From: JABDJL01 sp963664065
GTDB lineage: Bacteria; Pseudomonadota; Gammaproteobacteria; Xanthomonadales; SZUA-36
DNA: 64,000 nucleotides
Assembly (NCBI GenBank): GCA_963664065.1
Contig: OY760942.1
Span: 2,170,001-2,234,000 of the forward strand
Reading direction: 5' to 3'
Part shown: positions 52,981 through 61,135 of the stretch, piece after piece
Layout: every line of letters begins with the position of its first letter
Position numbering within the stretch: position 1 is the stretch's first letter
Translations under genes and position numbers: made by a program
The notes under the pieces: model-generated
Told to the model about the DNA's origin: nothing
The model's input: the letters and a program-made list of their open reading frames with translations, nothing else
The model's database searches: none

Positions 52981-53874
52981 GTGAATAATTCTGCTCCGAT
53001 CAGGAAGGTGGTCTTTCCTGTTGCCGGATTGGGCACCCGGTTTCTGCCGGCAACCAAGTCAATTCCCAAGGAAATGCTTCCGGTGGTGGATAAGCCACTG
53101 ATCCAGTATGCAGTGGAAGAAGCTGTAGAGGCCGGGATGGACACTCTTATCCTGGTTACCCGCAGTAACAAGCAAGCCATTGGGCAACATTTTCTGCGAT
53201 CAGAACAATTGGAACGGCACCTGGAGTCCAGGAAACAACACAAGCTTCTCGAAATAGTACGTGGTGTTCTGCCGGGGAATGTGCATCTGACCGAAGTCAT
53301 CCAGGAACAACCGCTGGGGCTGGGGCACGCAGTTTTATGCGCTCAATACCAGGTTGGGGAAGAGCCGTTCGCCGTCATTCTGCCTGATGACTTGGTTCGT
53401 TCACCGAAGCAGGGATGCCTTGCCCAGATGCTGGATGTTTACCTGGAAACAGGCAGCAGCGTTATAGGTGTTGAACGAATCCCACCGGAATTGACCGGAC
53501 AATACGGGATAGCCGCGGTGCAGAAAAATCCATCCGGGTATCTTCGCATTTCCGAATTGGTGGAAAAACCTGACCCCGTGGATGCCCCATCTGATCTTGG
53601 CGTAGTTGGCCGTTACATACTCAGCAACGATATTTTCAGCCACCTGGCCGACCTGGGTGCCGGTGCCGGTGGTGAAATCCAGCTTACCGACGCTATCGCA
53701 AATCTCATGGAGGAGCAGTCGGTGTTGGCATTCCCCTTCAAAGGCCGGCGCTACGACTGCGGTAACCGGCTCGGTTACATACAGGCCACCATCGATTATG
53801 CTCTCGACGATCCATCGTTGGGTGGTCCACTCCGCGAGCATCTGTCGAAGTTATTTATTAACCGGGAAAGTTGA
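52981..53874 (+). CDS. galU: UTP-glucose-1-phosphate uridylyltransferase
   Basis: Makes UDP-glucose for envelope polysaccharides. The 297-residue protein starts at GTG 52981 with VVFPVAGLGTRFLPATKSIPKEMLPVVDKPLIQYAVEEA as family signature, plus VILPDDL and GVVGRYIL. It lies 7 bases after wbpM and is probably in the same transcript. Confidence 0.97.
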   Translation: MNNSAPIRKVVFPVAGLGTRFLPATKSIPKEMLPVVDKPLIQYAVEEAVEAGMDTLILVTRSNKQAIGQHFLRSEQLERHLESRKQHKLLEIVRGVLPGNVHLTEVIQEQPLGLGHAVLCAQYQVGEEPFAVILPDDLVRSPKQGCLAQMLDVYLETGSSVIGVERIPPELTGQYGIAAVQKNPSGYLRISELVEKPDPVDAPSDLGVVGRYILSNDIFSHLADLGAGAGGEIQLTDAIANLMEEQSVLAFPFKGRRYDCGNRLGYIQATIDYALDDPSLGGPLREHLSKLFINRES

Positions 53875-53880
53875 GCACCT

Positions 53881-54912
53881 ATGCCACGGGTAAGACAGAA
53901 AGCGGATTGGCCGCGCGGAGAGGTCAGGCACCTGGAGCACCATTCAGAAGTATTGAAGGGCAACCCCTGGGATGATCCAAATGAACGCAGGCTCAGCGTT
54001 TATTTACCACCCGGTTATAGTGACGGCGGGTCGTCTTACGTGGGACTTTGGGATCTTGCTGCCTTCACCAATTCGGGCCCGGATCACCTGAATTGGCGCC
54101 ATCACGGTGAAAACCTGCCGCAACGCCTGGACAGGCTGATTTACCAGGGAAGTCTTTCACCGGTGGTGGTGGTGTTCCCTGATTGTTACACCTCCCTGGG
54201 GGGCAACCAGTACCTGAATTCCACCTCCGTTGGTCAATACGCGGATTATCTGAACGAAGAACTCGTCCCGTTCCTGACACAACAGGTCAACGTAGTCGCT
54301 GATCGATCGGGCAGGGGTGTCTTTGGTAAGTCCTCCGGTGGCTATGGGGCTCTGGTACTGGCGATGCAATACCCGGAAACCTGGGGTGCTGTAGCTTCCC
54401 ATGCAGGGGATGTAGGCTTTGATCTCGTTTACCGACCCGAATTTCCTGTGGCTGCGAGCGTGCTTAGTGCCAGTGACGGGGACATTCTCAGGTTCCTGGA
54501 TCGATTCTGGCGCTGCAAGAAGCCTGGCAGGGCAGACTACGCCACCTTGATGACGATAGCCATGGCCGCCAGTTATGACGCGGATGAATCAGAGCCTGAG
54601 TGCATACGACTACCGTTTGATCTTCAGAACTGCACGCTTGATGACGCGAGATGGGTAAACTGGCTGGCGCATGACCCCCTGAACATGGTCGAGTACAATG
54701 TTGAAGCACTACATTCCCTAAAAGCCTTGTACCTGGATGCCGGTAATCGAGATCAATACAATATTCAGTACGGAACCCGGCGGTTGTCATCAAAGCTGGA
54801 AAAACTCGGCGTTCGCCACCATTACGAGGAGTTCGAGGGCACTCATTCCGGTATGGACTGGAGGCTCGATACCTCCTTACCATATTTGGCAAATGCCCTG
54901 CTCAAGGAATAA
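53881..54912 (+). CDS. Putative esterase (alpha/beta hydrolase, esterase D-like)
   Basis: A 343-residue soluble protein with an esterase family fold: YLPPGY early strand, VVVVFPDCYTSLGG, nucleophile Ser151 in GKSSGGYGALVLA (G-x-S-x-G), and late HSGMDW giving a candidate His. No signal peptide. The substrate is unknown; members act on S-formylglutathione, acylated sugars or siderophores. It lies 6 bases after galU, which may hint at polysaccharide deacylation, but this is only context. Confidence 0.8.
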   Translation: MPRVRQKADWPRGEVRHLEHHSEVLKGNPWDDPNERRLSVYLPPGYSDGGSSYVGLWDLAAFTNSGPDHLNWRHHGENLPQRLDRLIYQGSLSPVVVVFPDCYTSLGGNQYLNSTSVGQYADYLNEELVPFLTQQVNVVADRSGRGVFGKSSGGYGALVLAMQYPETWGAVASHAGDVGFDLVYRPEFPVAASVLSASDGDILRFLDRFWRCKKPGRADYATLMTIAMAASYDADESEPECIRLPFDLQNCTLDDARWVNWLAHDPLNMVEYNVEALHSLKALYLDAGNRDQYNIQYGTRRLSSKLEKLGVRHHYEEFEGTHSGMDWRLDTSLPYLANALLKE

Positions 54913-54929
54913 TGTGGAATAATTGAATC

Positions 54930-55511
54930 ATGATTGAAGTCAGCCACAGCGCGCAAAAATACTTCAAACGCCTGATTGACCAGCAGGAACTGCAGGGTCT
55001 GGGTCTCAGAATAAAGGTTGCAGACCCGGGTACACCACGGGCAAGTTGTGACCTGCAGTTCTGTCCACAGGGCGAACATGAGTCCACCGACCAGGGCGTA
55101 GAATTTTCAGACTTCAATCTTTATGTTGCCCAGGACAGTGCTGAATGGTTGACCGAAGCGGAGATTGACTTCGAGGAAGACAGTTCAGGTGGACAGCTTT
55201 CCATAAAGGCGCCCAACATCAAGGGCAATATTCCTGAAGACAGTGCTGATTTAACCGAACGAGTGGCCTGGATACTGGAAACGGAAATAAATCCGGGACT
55301 GGCGTCACACGGTGGACGGGTTGCCCTGGAAGAAATTACTGCAGACAATAAAGTGGTGCTGCGATTTGGTGGCGGATGTCATGGTTGTGGAATGGTGGAT
55401 GTCACCCTGAAGCAGGGAATTGAACAGGCCCTGAAAGAACACTTCCCCGAGATATCAGCTATTGTCGATGCGACTGATCACAGCAGTGGAGAAAATCCTT
55501 ACTACCAATAG
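54930..55511 (+). CDS. nfuA: Fe-S biogenesis protein NfuA
   Basis: Carrier that delivers [4Fe-4S] clusters, useful under stress. The 193-residue protein has the degenerate A-type N-terminal domain (about 1-100) and the Nfu domain (about 107-180) with Cys150 and Cys153 in GGGCHGCGMVDVTLKQG. It is convergent with the cytochrome gene, 3 bases apart. Confidence 0.96.
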   Translation: MIEVSHSAQKYFKRLIDQQELQGLGLRIKVADPGTPRASCDLQFCPQGEHESTDQGVEFSDFNLYVAQDSAEWLTEAEIDFEEDSSGGQLSIKAPNIKGNIPEDSADLTERVAWILETEINPGLASHGGRVALEEITADNKVVLRFGGGCHGCGMVDVTLKQGIEQALKEHFPEISAIVDATDHSSGENPYYQ

Positions 55512-55514
55512 TCT

Positions 55515-56114
55515 TCAGTATCCTGACAAATCCTTTAAGCCTTCCATGCTTGCATACCAGGAAGCAAGTTCTTCAATATCCTGATCGCTGAGACTGGCGC
55601 TAAAGCCCTTCATAATTGGATTTATCCTCGAGCCATCCCGATAGTCCGTCAATGCACGTTCCATGTAACTGGCATATTGGCCGGCAAGAACAGGGTAACT
55701 GTCGTCGATGCCCCGACCATCGGCGCCGTGGCATGTCTGACAAAGTTGTAATTTCTCCGGTTCGACATTGTCCGTATTAGCCGGCTGTTCTGAAGCAACA
55801 GGTTTCAAACTGGTAATCCGTGCGCTGATATCTTCAATATCCTGAGCTGAAAGGCTTTCGGCTTGAAGTCTCATCGTGGGATGGGCTCGCTCCCCCGAGC
55901 GGTAAGCATTGAGAGAAGACACAAGGTATTTCTCATTTTGCCCGCCCAGTCTTGGGACATTGTAGGTAGGATAGACGTTCTTATAACCGGGGATTCCATG
56001 GCAGCCACTGCATGTATAGGCCTTGATTTTGCCCGCCTCAGCGTCACCTTTTGCAATAACGGTCTCACATGCAAGCAATGTGGTGAGGGCAAGAAACAGG
56101 GTCAGCTTACGCAT
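55515..56114 (-). CDS. Cytochrome c4 (diheme)
   Basis: Periplasmic or membrane-attached diheme electron carrier feeding terminal oxidases. From ATG 56114 (MRKLTLFLAL), with an AGGAGTG site upstream, it is 199 residues. A signal peptide (to about residue 22) precedes two homologous domains, with heme sites CSGCH at 35-39 and CQTCH at 125-129. Each domain starts with the usual cytochrome c4-type pattern. It is 4 bases downstream of the NTF2-like gene, probably in one transcript. Confidence 0.93.
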   Translation of the reverse strand: MRKLTLFLALTTLLACETVIAKGDAEAGKIKAYTCSGCHGIPGYKNVYPTYNVPRLGGQNEKYLVSSLNAYRSGERAHPTMRLQAESLSAQDIEDISARITSLKPVASEQPANTDNVEPEKLQLCQTCHGADGRGIDDSYPVLAGQYASYMERALTDYRDGSRINPIMKGFSASLSDQDIEELASWYASMEGLKDLSGY

Positions 56115-56118
56115 TATT

Positions 56119-56586
56119 TCACTCCTGATCACTGGCTTTTGGGCGCTGATTACCTATATCGACCCGGACTTTCCATGAGTCATCCGCTTGTTTTTTCCAG
56201 ATATTGACGTATTTCCCGGTGTCCACATTCTCTCCATCCACCACGACCTGGTACTGTCCCCAGGTCCAGCCCATATCCCCGGATGAAGCGACCTCTCCAA
56301 ACTGGGGTTGCCAGAGCAATTGGTAGCCGGGGTCACCGTCGTCACCAAACATGGCAACGGCCCTGTCGTAACCCTCGATGATTCCCTGTGAACTGCGCGG
56401 CAGCATCATGGCATCGGGTGCGAGGAAATTGGCAAAGGCATTTTTTGGGGTGGTGGCTTCTGATAGAGCAGCGAATGCCGTGTCTGCTGCCATCAAGGCC
56501 TCGGTTTCAGCTGCAATATTGATTACTGGTGTTGCCTGGCAGGTGGTGAGCAATACCAGGCTGGCAAGGCTGACTGTGAGTTTCAT
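56119..56586 (-). CDS. NTF2-like (DUF4440/SnoaL-type) secreted protein
   Basis: Protein of 155 residues from ATG 56586 (MKLTVSLASLVLLTTCQATP), chosen because an AGGAG site lies just upstream; the frame runs further without support. The signal ends in TTC-Q, a weak lipobox. The rest is an NTF2-like alpha+beta barrel: EALMAADTAFAALSE.., FLAPDAMMLPRSSQGIIEGYDRAVAMF, DMGWTWGQYQVV, GKYVNIWKKQADDSWKVRVDIGN. The function is unknown. Such domains are small-ligand binding or enzymatic. Confidence 0.8.
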   Translation of the reverse strand: MKLTVSLASLVLLTTCQATPVINIAAETEALMAADTAFAALSEATTPKNAFANFLAPDAMMLPRSSQGIIEGYDRAVAMFGDDGDPGYQLLWQPQFGEVASSGDMGWTWGQYQVVVDGENVDTGKYVNIWKKQADDSWKVRVDIGNQRPKASDQE

Positions 56587-56652
56587 AGTTATGTTTCTCC
56601 TACAGTGAGGATTATATCCTGTGAATGAGAGAGAGAAGCTGGGAACTGTTTT

Positions 56653-56797
56653 TGTGACCGTAGCATTCATGGATGAATGCTTTGAGCCTACATGGACGTA
56701 TTCATGGCGTGTCACATAAATAGTTACCCGGTTCTCGCCGTACATCTATTCGCGATGGCGTTGCGTGTCGCTAAACACGCAATTCGTTAATCGCGAA
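56653..56797. repeat. Intergenic block of nested inverted repeats
   Basis: Between the NTF2-like gene and the dnaE2 3' end. First unit: GCATTCAT (56663-56670) and ATGAATGC (56673-56680), inside TGTGAC (56653) and GTCACA (56711-56716). Second unit: TTCGCGAT (56749-56756) pairs with ATCGCGAA (56790-56797), enclosing TTGCGTGT (56761-56768) and ACACGCAA (56775-56782) with loop CGCTAA. There is no T-run, so this is not an ordinary terminator; it may be a REP-like or other mobile structured element. Confidence 0.7.
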
Positions 56798-56831
56798 GCG
56801 ATTCTGCCTAATCCTCGCTCCTAAGGCTGTT

Positions 56832-59800
56832 TTAACAGAAATCACGGGACTTGATCTTGAGGCCTTTGGCCAGGTCGCCGAAATCATGCACCCGGTCAGC
56901 GATCAGGTGATAGACGTCACCATCGGTTTCCATGACTCCATCGATGGCGATCAATGATGCACACAGCACGATGGCGCGCTGGCGTTCCCACAAGCGTGGC
57001 CAGATGACCGCGTTCACGTAGCCGGTCTCGTCTTCCAGTGTGAGGAAGATCGTGCCGTTGGCAGTCATGGGGCGCTGGCGCATGGTGACCAGGCCGCAGG
57101 CACGTACCCGGCTGCCGTGCGGCAGACCCAGCAGGTCCCTGGCCGGCTTTACCCGGCGTTTGCGCAGTTCGTTACGTATAAAAGCGAGCGGGTGTTTGCC
57201 CAGGGTCAGGCCGGTAGCCGCGTAATCCGCCTTCAGGTCATCCACCTCGGATGGTGGGCGAATAGCGATGGACTTCGAATCTGCGGCATCACCGCCATCC
57301 ACGCCGTGGAGCAGGTCGCCGACCTGTTTCTCAATAGACGCCGCTTCCCAGCGTGCCCGGTGACGATGACCGGCAATGCCACGCAGGGCGCTGGCCTCGG
57401 CCAGTGCCGCCAGTTCACGTTTATTCAGGTTTGCACGGTCGCACAGGTCCTGGTTGTCACGGAAGGGTGCCTCTGCTCGGGCTGTTTCCAGGCGTCTGCC
57501 TGCAGATTTTCCGAAACCCTTTACCATTCGGAGCCCAAGGCGTAAGACCGGCTCGCCGGATTCGGTGGCGATCAATGTGCAGTCCCAATCACTGTAACGG
57601 ACATCCACCGGCAGTACCCTGACACCGTGGCGGCGTACATCCTGTACCAACTGGGAGGGCTGGTAAAAGCCCATGGGTTGTGAATTCAATAAGGCGCAGG
57701 TAAAGGCGGCCGGGTGGTGGCGCTTCATCCAGCAGGAGATGTACACCAGCAGAGCAAAGCTGGCGGCGTGGGATTCCGGAAAGCCGTATTCGCCAAAACC
57801 CTTTATCTGGTTGAAGATCTGTTCCGCAAATTCCTCTTCGTAACCACGCTCCCGCATTCCGCTGACCAGCCGCTGGTGCATATGCTCCAGTCCGGCACGC
57901 CGCGCCCAGGCGGCCATGGAGCGGCGCAGTACGTCCGCTTCCGAGCCGCTGAATCCGGCCGCGACCATCGCGATCTGCATTACCTGCTCCTGGAAGATTG
58001 GCACACCCAGGGTGCGCTCCAGTACCCTGCGCAGGTCTTCTGATGGATAATTGACTGCTTCCAGCCCGCGGCGGCGCTGCAGGAAGGGGTGCACCATGTT
58101 GCCCTGAATGGGCCCGGGCCGGACGATGGCGACCTCGATGACGAGGTCATAGAAACAGGCCGGCTTGAGCCGTGGCAACATGGCCATCTGTGCGCGCGAT
58201 TCGATCTGGAACACGCCGATGGTATCGGCCTGCTGGATCATCGCGTAAGTATCCGGGTCCTCGGGCGGGATGTCGGACAAGGTGTAATCCATGCCGTTGT
58301 AGTCGTTGACCAGGTCCAGGCAGCGATGAATGGCGGTCAGCATACCCAGGGCCAGGCAGTCGACCTTTAACAACCCCAGCGTCTCCAGGTCATCCTTGTC
58401 CCATTGGATGATGGTGCGGTCCGGCATGGCGGCGTTTTCCACCGGTACCAGGCTGGCCAGCGCATGTTCTGAAATCACGAAGCCACCGACGTGCTGAGAA
58501 AGGTGGCGCGGAAAGCGGCACAGGCACTGCACCAGGTGGATAAGTTGTTGAACTTTCAGGTTGGCCGGGTCGAAACCCTGTTCCCTCAGCCGCTGCGAGA
58601 GTATTTCCGGCTCATCCCACCAGGACACGTTACGCGCGAGTTGGTCGACCTGGCCGAGGCTGAAGCCGAGCGCCTTGCCAGCGTCCCGCACTGCGCTGCG
58701 CAGCCGGTAAGTGACCACGGTGGCGGCCAGTGCGGCACGGGCGCGGCCGTATTTGCGATAGATGTACTGGATCACCTCCTCGCGCCGTTCATGCTCGAAG
58801 TCCACGTCGATATCCGGTGGTTCATCGCGTTCGCGCGAGATAAAGCGTTCGAACAGCATGCTCATGCGTGCCGGGTCCACCTCGGTGATACCGAGGCAGT
58901 AACAAACGGCGGAATTAGCCGCAGAACCGCGGCCCTGGCAGAGGATGCCCTGGCTGCGTGCGAACTGGACGATGTCGTACACGGTCAGGAAGAAGGGCTC
59001 ATAGTGAAGATCGTTGATCAACTGAAGTTCGTGCTCTATTTGCTGGCGCAGTTCTGCAGAAATTCCACCCGGCCAGCGTTGCCGGATGCCCGCCTCGGTC
59101 AGGTCGCGCAGGTATTGGGCAATACTGGCGCCTTCGGGTACGACCTCACGCGGATACTGGTAGCGGAGCTGGTCCATGCGGAACCGGCAGCGTTCTGCGA
59201 TACCTGTGGACTCAATCAACAATTGCTCCGGGTAAAGTTGTTGCAGGCGCTGGCGGCTGCGTAAATGGCGTTCACCCGAGGGCAGGGCGCGGTAACCCAG
59301 CTCGGCCACCGTGCAACCGTGCCGGATAGCTGCCAAAACGTTGTGCAGCATCCGGCGCGGGCGGGCATGCAGTTGCACATCGCCGCAGGCTGTCATTGGC
59401 AATCCGGCGGAATGAGCGGTGGCGGTAAGCCTGGCCAGGCGAGCCGGGTCATCGGGCCCGAGGTCGAGCTTAACCGCAAGCCATGCGCGCTCCGGGAAAT
59501 AAGCAGCCACCCGATGTGCTGTGAGCACATCGTCTTCATTAACGGGCAGCCACAGGGCGAGGCAATGATCCAGGCTGTGCTCAAAGGTGCTGTCCGCCAG
59601 TTGGTAGCTGCCCTTTTTGGCATTTCGCCTCCCACGGGTGATCAGGGTGCAGAGTTGTGAGTAACCGGCGTGATCCTCGGGCAATAACACCAGGCGCGAA
59701 CCATTTTCCAGCCGGAACAGGCTGCCGGGGATCAGGTCAATAGGCAGGCCGCGTTCTGCACAACGCCGTGCTTCCTCGAAGGCGCGCACGATGCCGGCCA

Positions 59801-59948
59801 GAGAACATTCATCGGTGATGGCAATGGCGCTGTAACCCAGCTCTGCGGCACGCGCGACCAGTTCCTGTGGGTGTGACGCGCCTTCCAGGAAGGTGAAATT
59901 ACTGGTGCAGACCAGTTCAGCATAAGCGGCTGTGGTTGTAGAGTACAT
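56832..59948 (-). CDS. dnaE2: Error-prone DNA polymerase DnaE2 (ImuC)
   Basis: C-family polymerase for SOS mutagenesis, acting with ImuA and ImuB. The 1038-residue protein has the N-terminal PHP domain (YAELVCTSNFTFLEGASHPQ), the polymerase core with catalytic PDIDVDF (Asp379, Asp381, Asp383), the helix-hairpin-helix region and a C-terminal OB fold; the tau-binding tail of DnaE1 is missing, as in DnaE2. The only in-frame start is ATG 59948, which overlaps a LexA-type box. Two unrelated genes separate it from imuB. High GC. Confidence 0.96.
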   Translation of the reverse strand: MYSTTTAAYAELVCTSNFTFLEGASHPQELVARAAELGYSAIAITDECSLAGIVRAFEEARRCAERGLPIDLIPGSLFRLENGSRLVLLPEDHAGYSQLCTLITRGRRNAKKGSYQLADSTFEHSLDHCLALWLPVNEDDVLTAHRVAAYFPERAWLAVKLDLGPDDPARLARLTATAHSAGLPMTACGDVQLHARPRRMLHNVLAAIRHGCTVAELGYRALPSGERHLRSRQRLQQLYPEQLLIESTGIAERCRFRMDQLRYQYPREVVPEGASIAQYLRDLTEAGIRQRWPGGISAELRQQIEHELQLINDLHYEPFFLTVYDIVQFARSQGILCQGRGSAANSAVCYCLGITEVDPARMSMLFERFISRERDEPPDIDVDFEHERREEVIQYIYRKYGRARAALAATVVTYRLRSAVRDAGKALGFSLGQVDQLARNVSWWDEPEILSQRLREQGFDPANLKVQQLIHLVQCLCRFPRHLSQHVGGFVISEHALASLVPVENAAMPDRTIIQWDKDDLETLGLLKVDCLALGMLTAIHRCLDLVNDYNGMDYTLSDIPPEDPDTYAMIQQADTIGVFQIESRAQMAMLPRLKPACFYDLVIEVAIVRPGPIQGNMVHPFLQRRRGLEAVNYPSEDLRRVLERTLGVPIFQEQVMQIAMVAAGFSGSEADVLRRSMAAWARRAGLEHMHQRLVSGMRERGYEEEFAEQIFNQIKGFGEYGFPESHAASFALLVYISCWMKRHHPAAFTCALLNSQPMGFYQPSQLVQDVRRHGVRVLPVDVRYSDWDCTLIATESGEPVLRLGLRMVKGFGKSAGRRLETARAEAPFRDNQDLCDRANLNKRELAALAEASALRGIAGHRHRARWEAASIEKQVGDLLHGVDGGDAADSKSIAIRPPSEVDDLKADYAATGLTLGKHPLAFIRNELRKRRVKPARDLLGLPHGSRVRACGLVTMRQRPMTANGTIFLTLEDETGYVNAVIWPRLWERQRAIVLCASLIAIDGVMETDGDVYHLIADRVHDFGDLAKGLKIKSRDFC

Positions 59949-59967
59949 ACTATAAATATATACAGTA
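59948..59967 (-). promoter_or_regulatory. LexA (SOS) box overlapping the dnaE2 start codon
   Basis: On the minus strand the bases read TACTGTATATATTTATAGTA, 18 of 20 matching the E. coli consensus TACTGTATATATATACAGTA. Flanking promoter elements: TTGAGA as -35, 16 bases, then TATAGT as -10, placing the box across spacer and -10. An alternative -10 TATACT lies just upstream. The visible lexA gene encodes an E. coli-like recognition helix, consistent with this site. Confidence 0.85.
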
Positions 59968-59995
59968 TATTCTCAAAATGCAAAAATAGCTCCAA

Positions 59996-60436
59996 TCAGG
60001 GGATAAATCCGTCCTCACAGTCGTGTGCCGGGTAGTACCAGACGTTTTTGATCAGTGCCCCTGAAAACTCATAAACCGCTGTCGCACATTGTCCGGCACG
60101 GTCCTGGCTGCCGGCTCTTTCAAGAGTAGTTACGAAAGGCCCGTCAGCATAAATATTGAGGAGTTGGGAGTTGCTCGATGACCGGTTTTCAAAATACTGC
60201 TGCATGGACATTCGGAGTTCATCGGCATCGTGGGTTTCCACCGAAACCTGGTCACCGTCGATGCTCATCCAGCGAACATCATGCGTGGTCAGTGCCAGCA
60301 TCGCGGAAATATCCTGGTGGTTGAAGGCATCCACAAAATCCCTTACCTGTTGCGCATTACCGCCTTCACGATCCGGCGTTAAACTGCAGGAAAAAAGCGT
60401 CAGCGTAAGCAGGGTGAACGATAATACCCGGCGCAT
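59996..60436 (-). CDS. NTF2/SnoaL-like lipoprotein
   Basis: A 146-residue protein with a lipoprotein signal (MRRVLSFTLLTLTLFSC, Cys17) and a SnoaL/NTF2-type domain: VRDFVDAFNHQDISAMLALTTHDVRWMS.., ELRMSMQQYF, and a C-terminal strand pair with AVYEFSGALIKNVWYYPAHD. Function is unknown. Its ATG overlaps the DUF502 stop as TAATG, so the two are co-translated, and both precede dnaE2. Confidence 0.8.
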   Translation of the reverse strand: MRRVLSFTLLTLTLFSCSLTPDREGGNAQQVRDFVDAFNHQDISAMLALTTHDVRWMSIDGDQVSVETHDADELRMSMQQYFENRSSSNSQLLNIYADGPFVTTLERAGSQDRAGQCATAVYEFSGALIKNVWYYPAHDCEDGFIP

Positions 60437-61038
60437 TAATCCTGTCCGTTATTGCTGTACTGGGTTACCCCGCCGGTGACCGCAAGGCGCATTGCATCTT
60501 CAAACGGAATATCAATCGGGGTCAGGCAGGACCGCGACAGGTAAAGGGTGTACCCGCCGATCTGGTAACTCATGGGCATATACACAGCGATGGGATCATT
60601 CGCTTCCGGTTCCAGCGGAATGTCATCAAACGACTCGCGGGTGACGAAACCGAGCACCTGGAATTCCTGTCCCGGTATTTTGACCATCACCACCTTGCTG
60701 AAGCGATCCTTCTGGTCCTGACTCAAATAGCCTATGAAGTCCTTGATGGCCGTGTAGATGGTTTTAACCAGCGGCACCCGGTTGACGATGGTTTCCCAGA
60801 GGTCAAACAGCTTTTGAAAAATCAGGATGTGGGATAACAGGCCTACCAGCACAATCAGGACGATGGCGGCGGCCAGTCCCAGTCCGGGTATGTACCATCC
60901 TGCTGGCATGATGCGGGTCAGCAGGCCACCTAACAGGCGCTCTGATCCGGCTGCCATCCACCAGAGAATGGCCGCGGTCAGCACTACCGGTATCACTACG
61001 GCAAGGCCTTTCAGAAAAAGTTTACCCAGGCTGTTCAC
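60436..61038 (-). CDS. DUF502 family membrane protein
   Basis: A 200-residue inner-membrane protein with two N-terminal helices (about 8-30 and 50-75), followed by the DUF502 core: VPLVKTIYTAIKDFIGYLSQ, FSKVVMVKIPGQEFQVLGFVT, and VYMPMSYQIGGYTLYL. The family is widespread and of unknown function. It lies between imuB and the NTF2-like lipoprotein gene. Confidence 0.88.
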   Translation of the reverse strand: MNSLGKLFLKGLAVVIPVVLTAAILWWMAAGSERLLGGLLTRIMPAGWYIPGLGLAAAIVLIVLVGLLSHILIFQKLFDLWETIVNRVPLVKTIYTAIKDFIGYLSQDQKDRFSKVVMVKIPGQEFQVLGFVTRESFDDIPLEPEANDPIAVYMPMSYQIGGYTLYLSRSCLTPIDIPFEDAMRLAVTGGVTQYSNNGQD

Positions 61039-61073
61039 GGTTCAGGCTTTCCCCTGCGATTGGCATACGAACC

Positions 61074-61079
61074 ATTATA
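61074..61079 (-). promoter_or_regulatory. Candidate -10 element before the DUF502 gene
   Basis: A perfect TATAAT on the minus strand, 35 bases before the DUF502 ATG, in the 97-base gap after imuB. No convincing -35 is seen. If real, the DUF502-lipoprotein pair would have its own SOS-independent start. Confidence 0.35.
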
Positions 61080-61135
61080 GCGCCGGAACATAGCTCAGCA
61101 GCTCCTCTTTAGGATTTGTCTATATTTCGGTAGTT

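Noticed and set aside
58491..59264. Plus-strand open frame of 257 codons antisense to dnaE2
   Set aside because: Long antisense frames are expected in GC-rich DNA; no family resemblance and dnaE2 is intact on the other strand.
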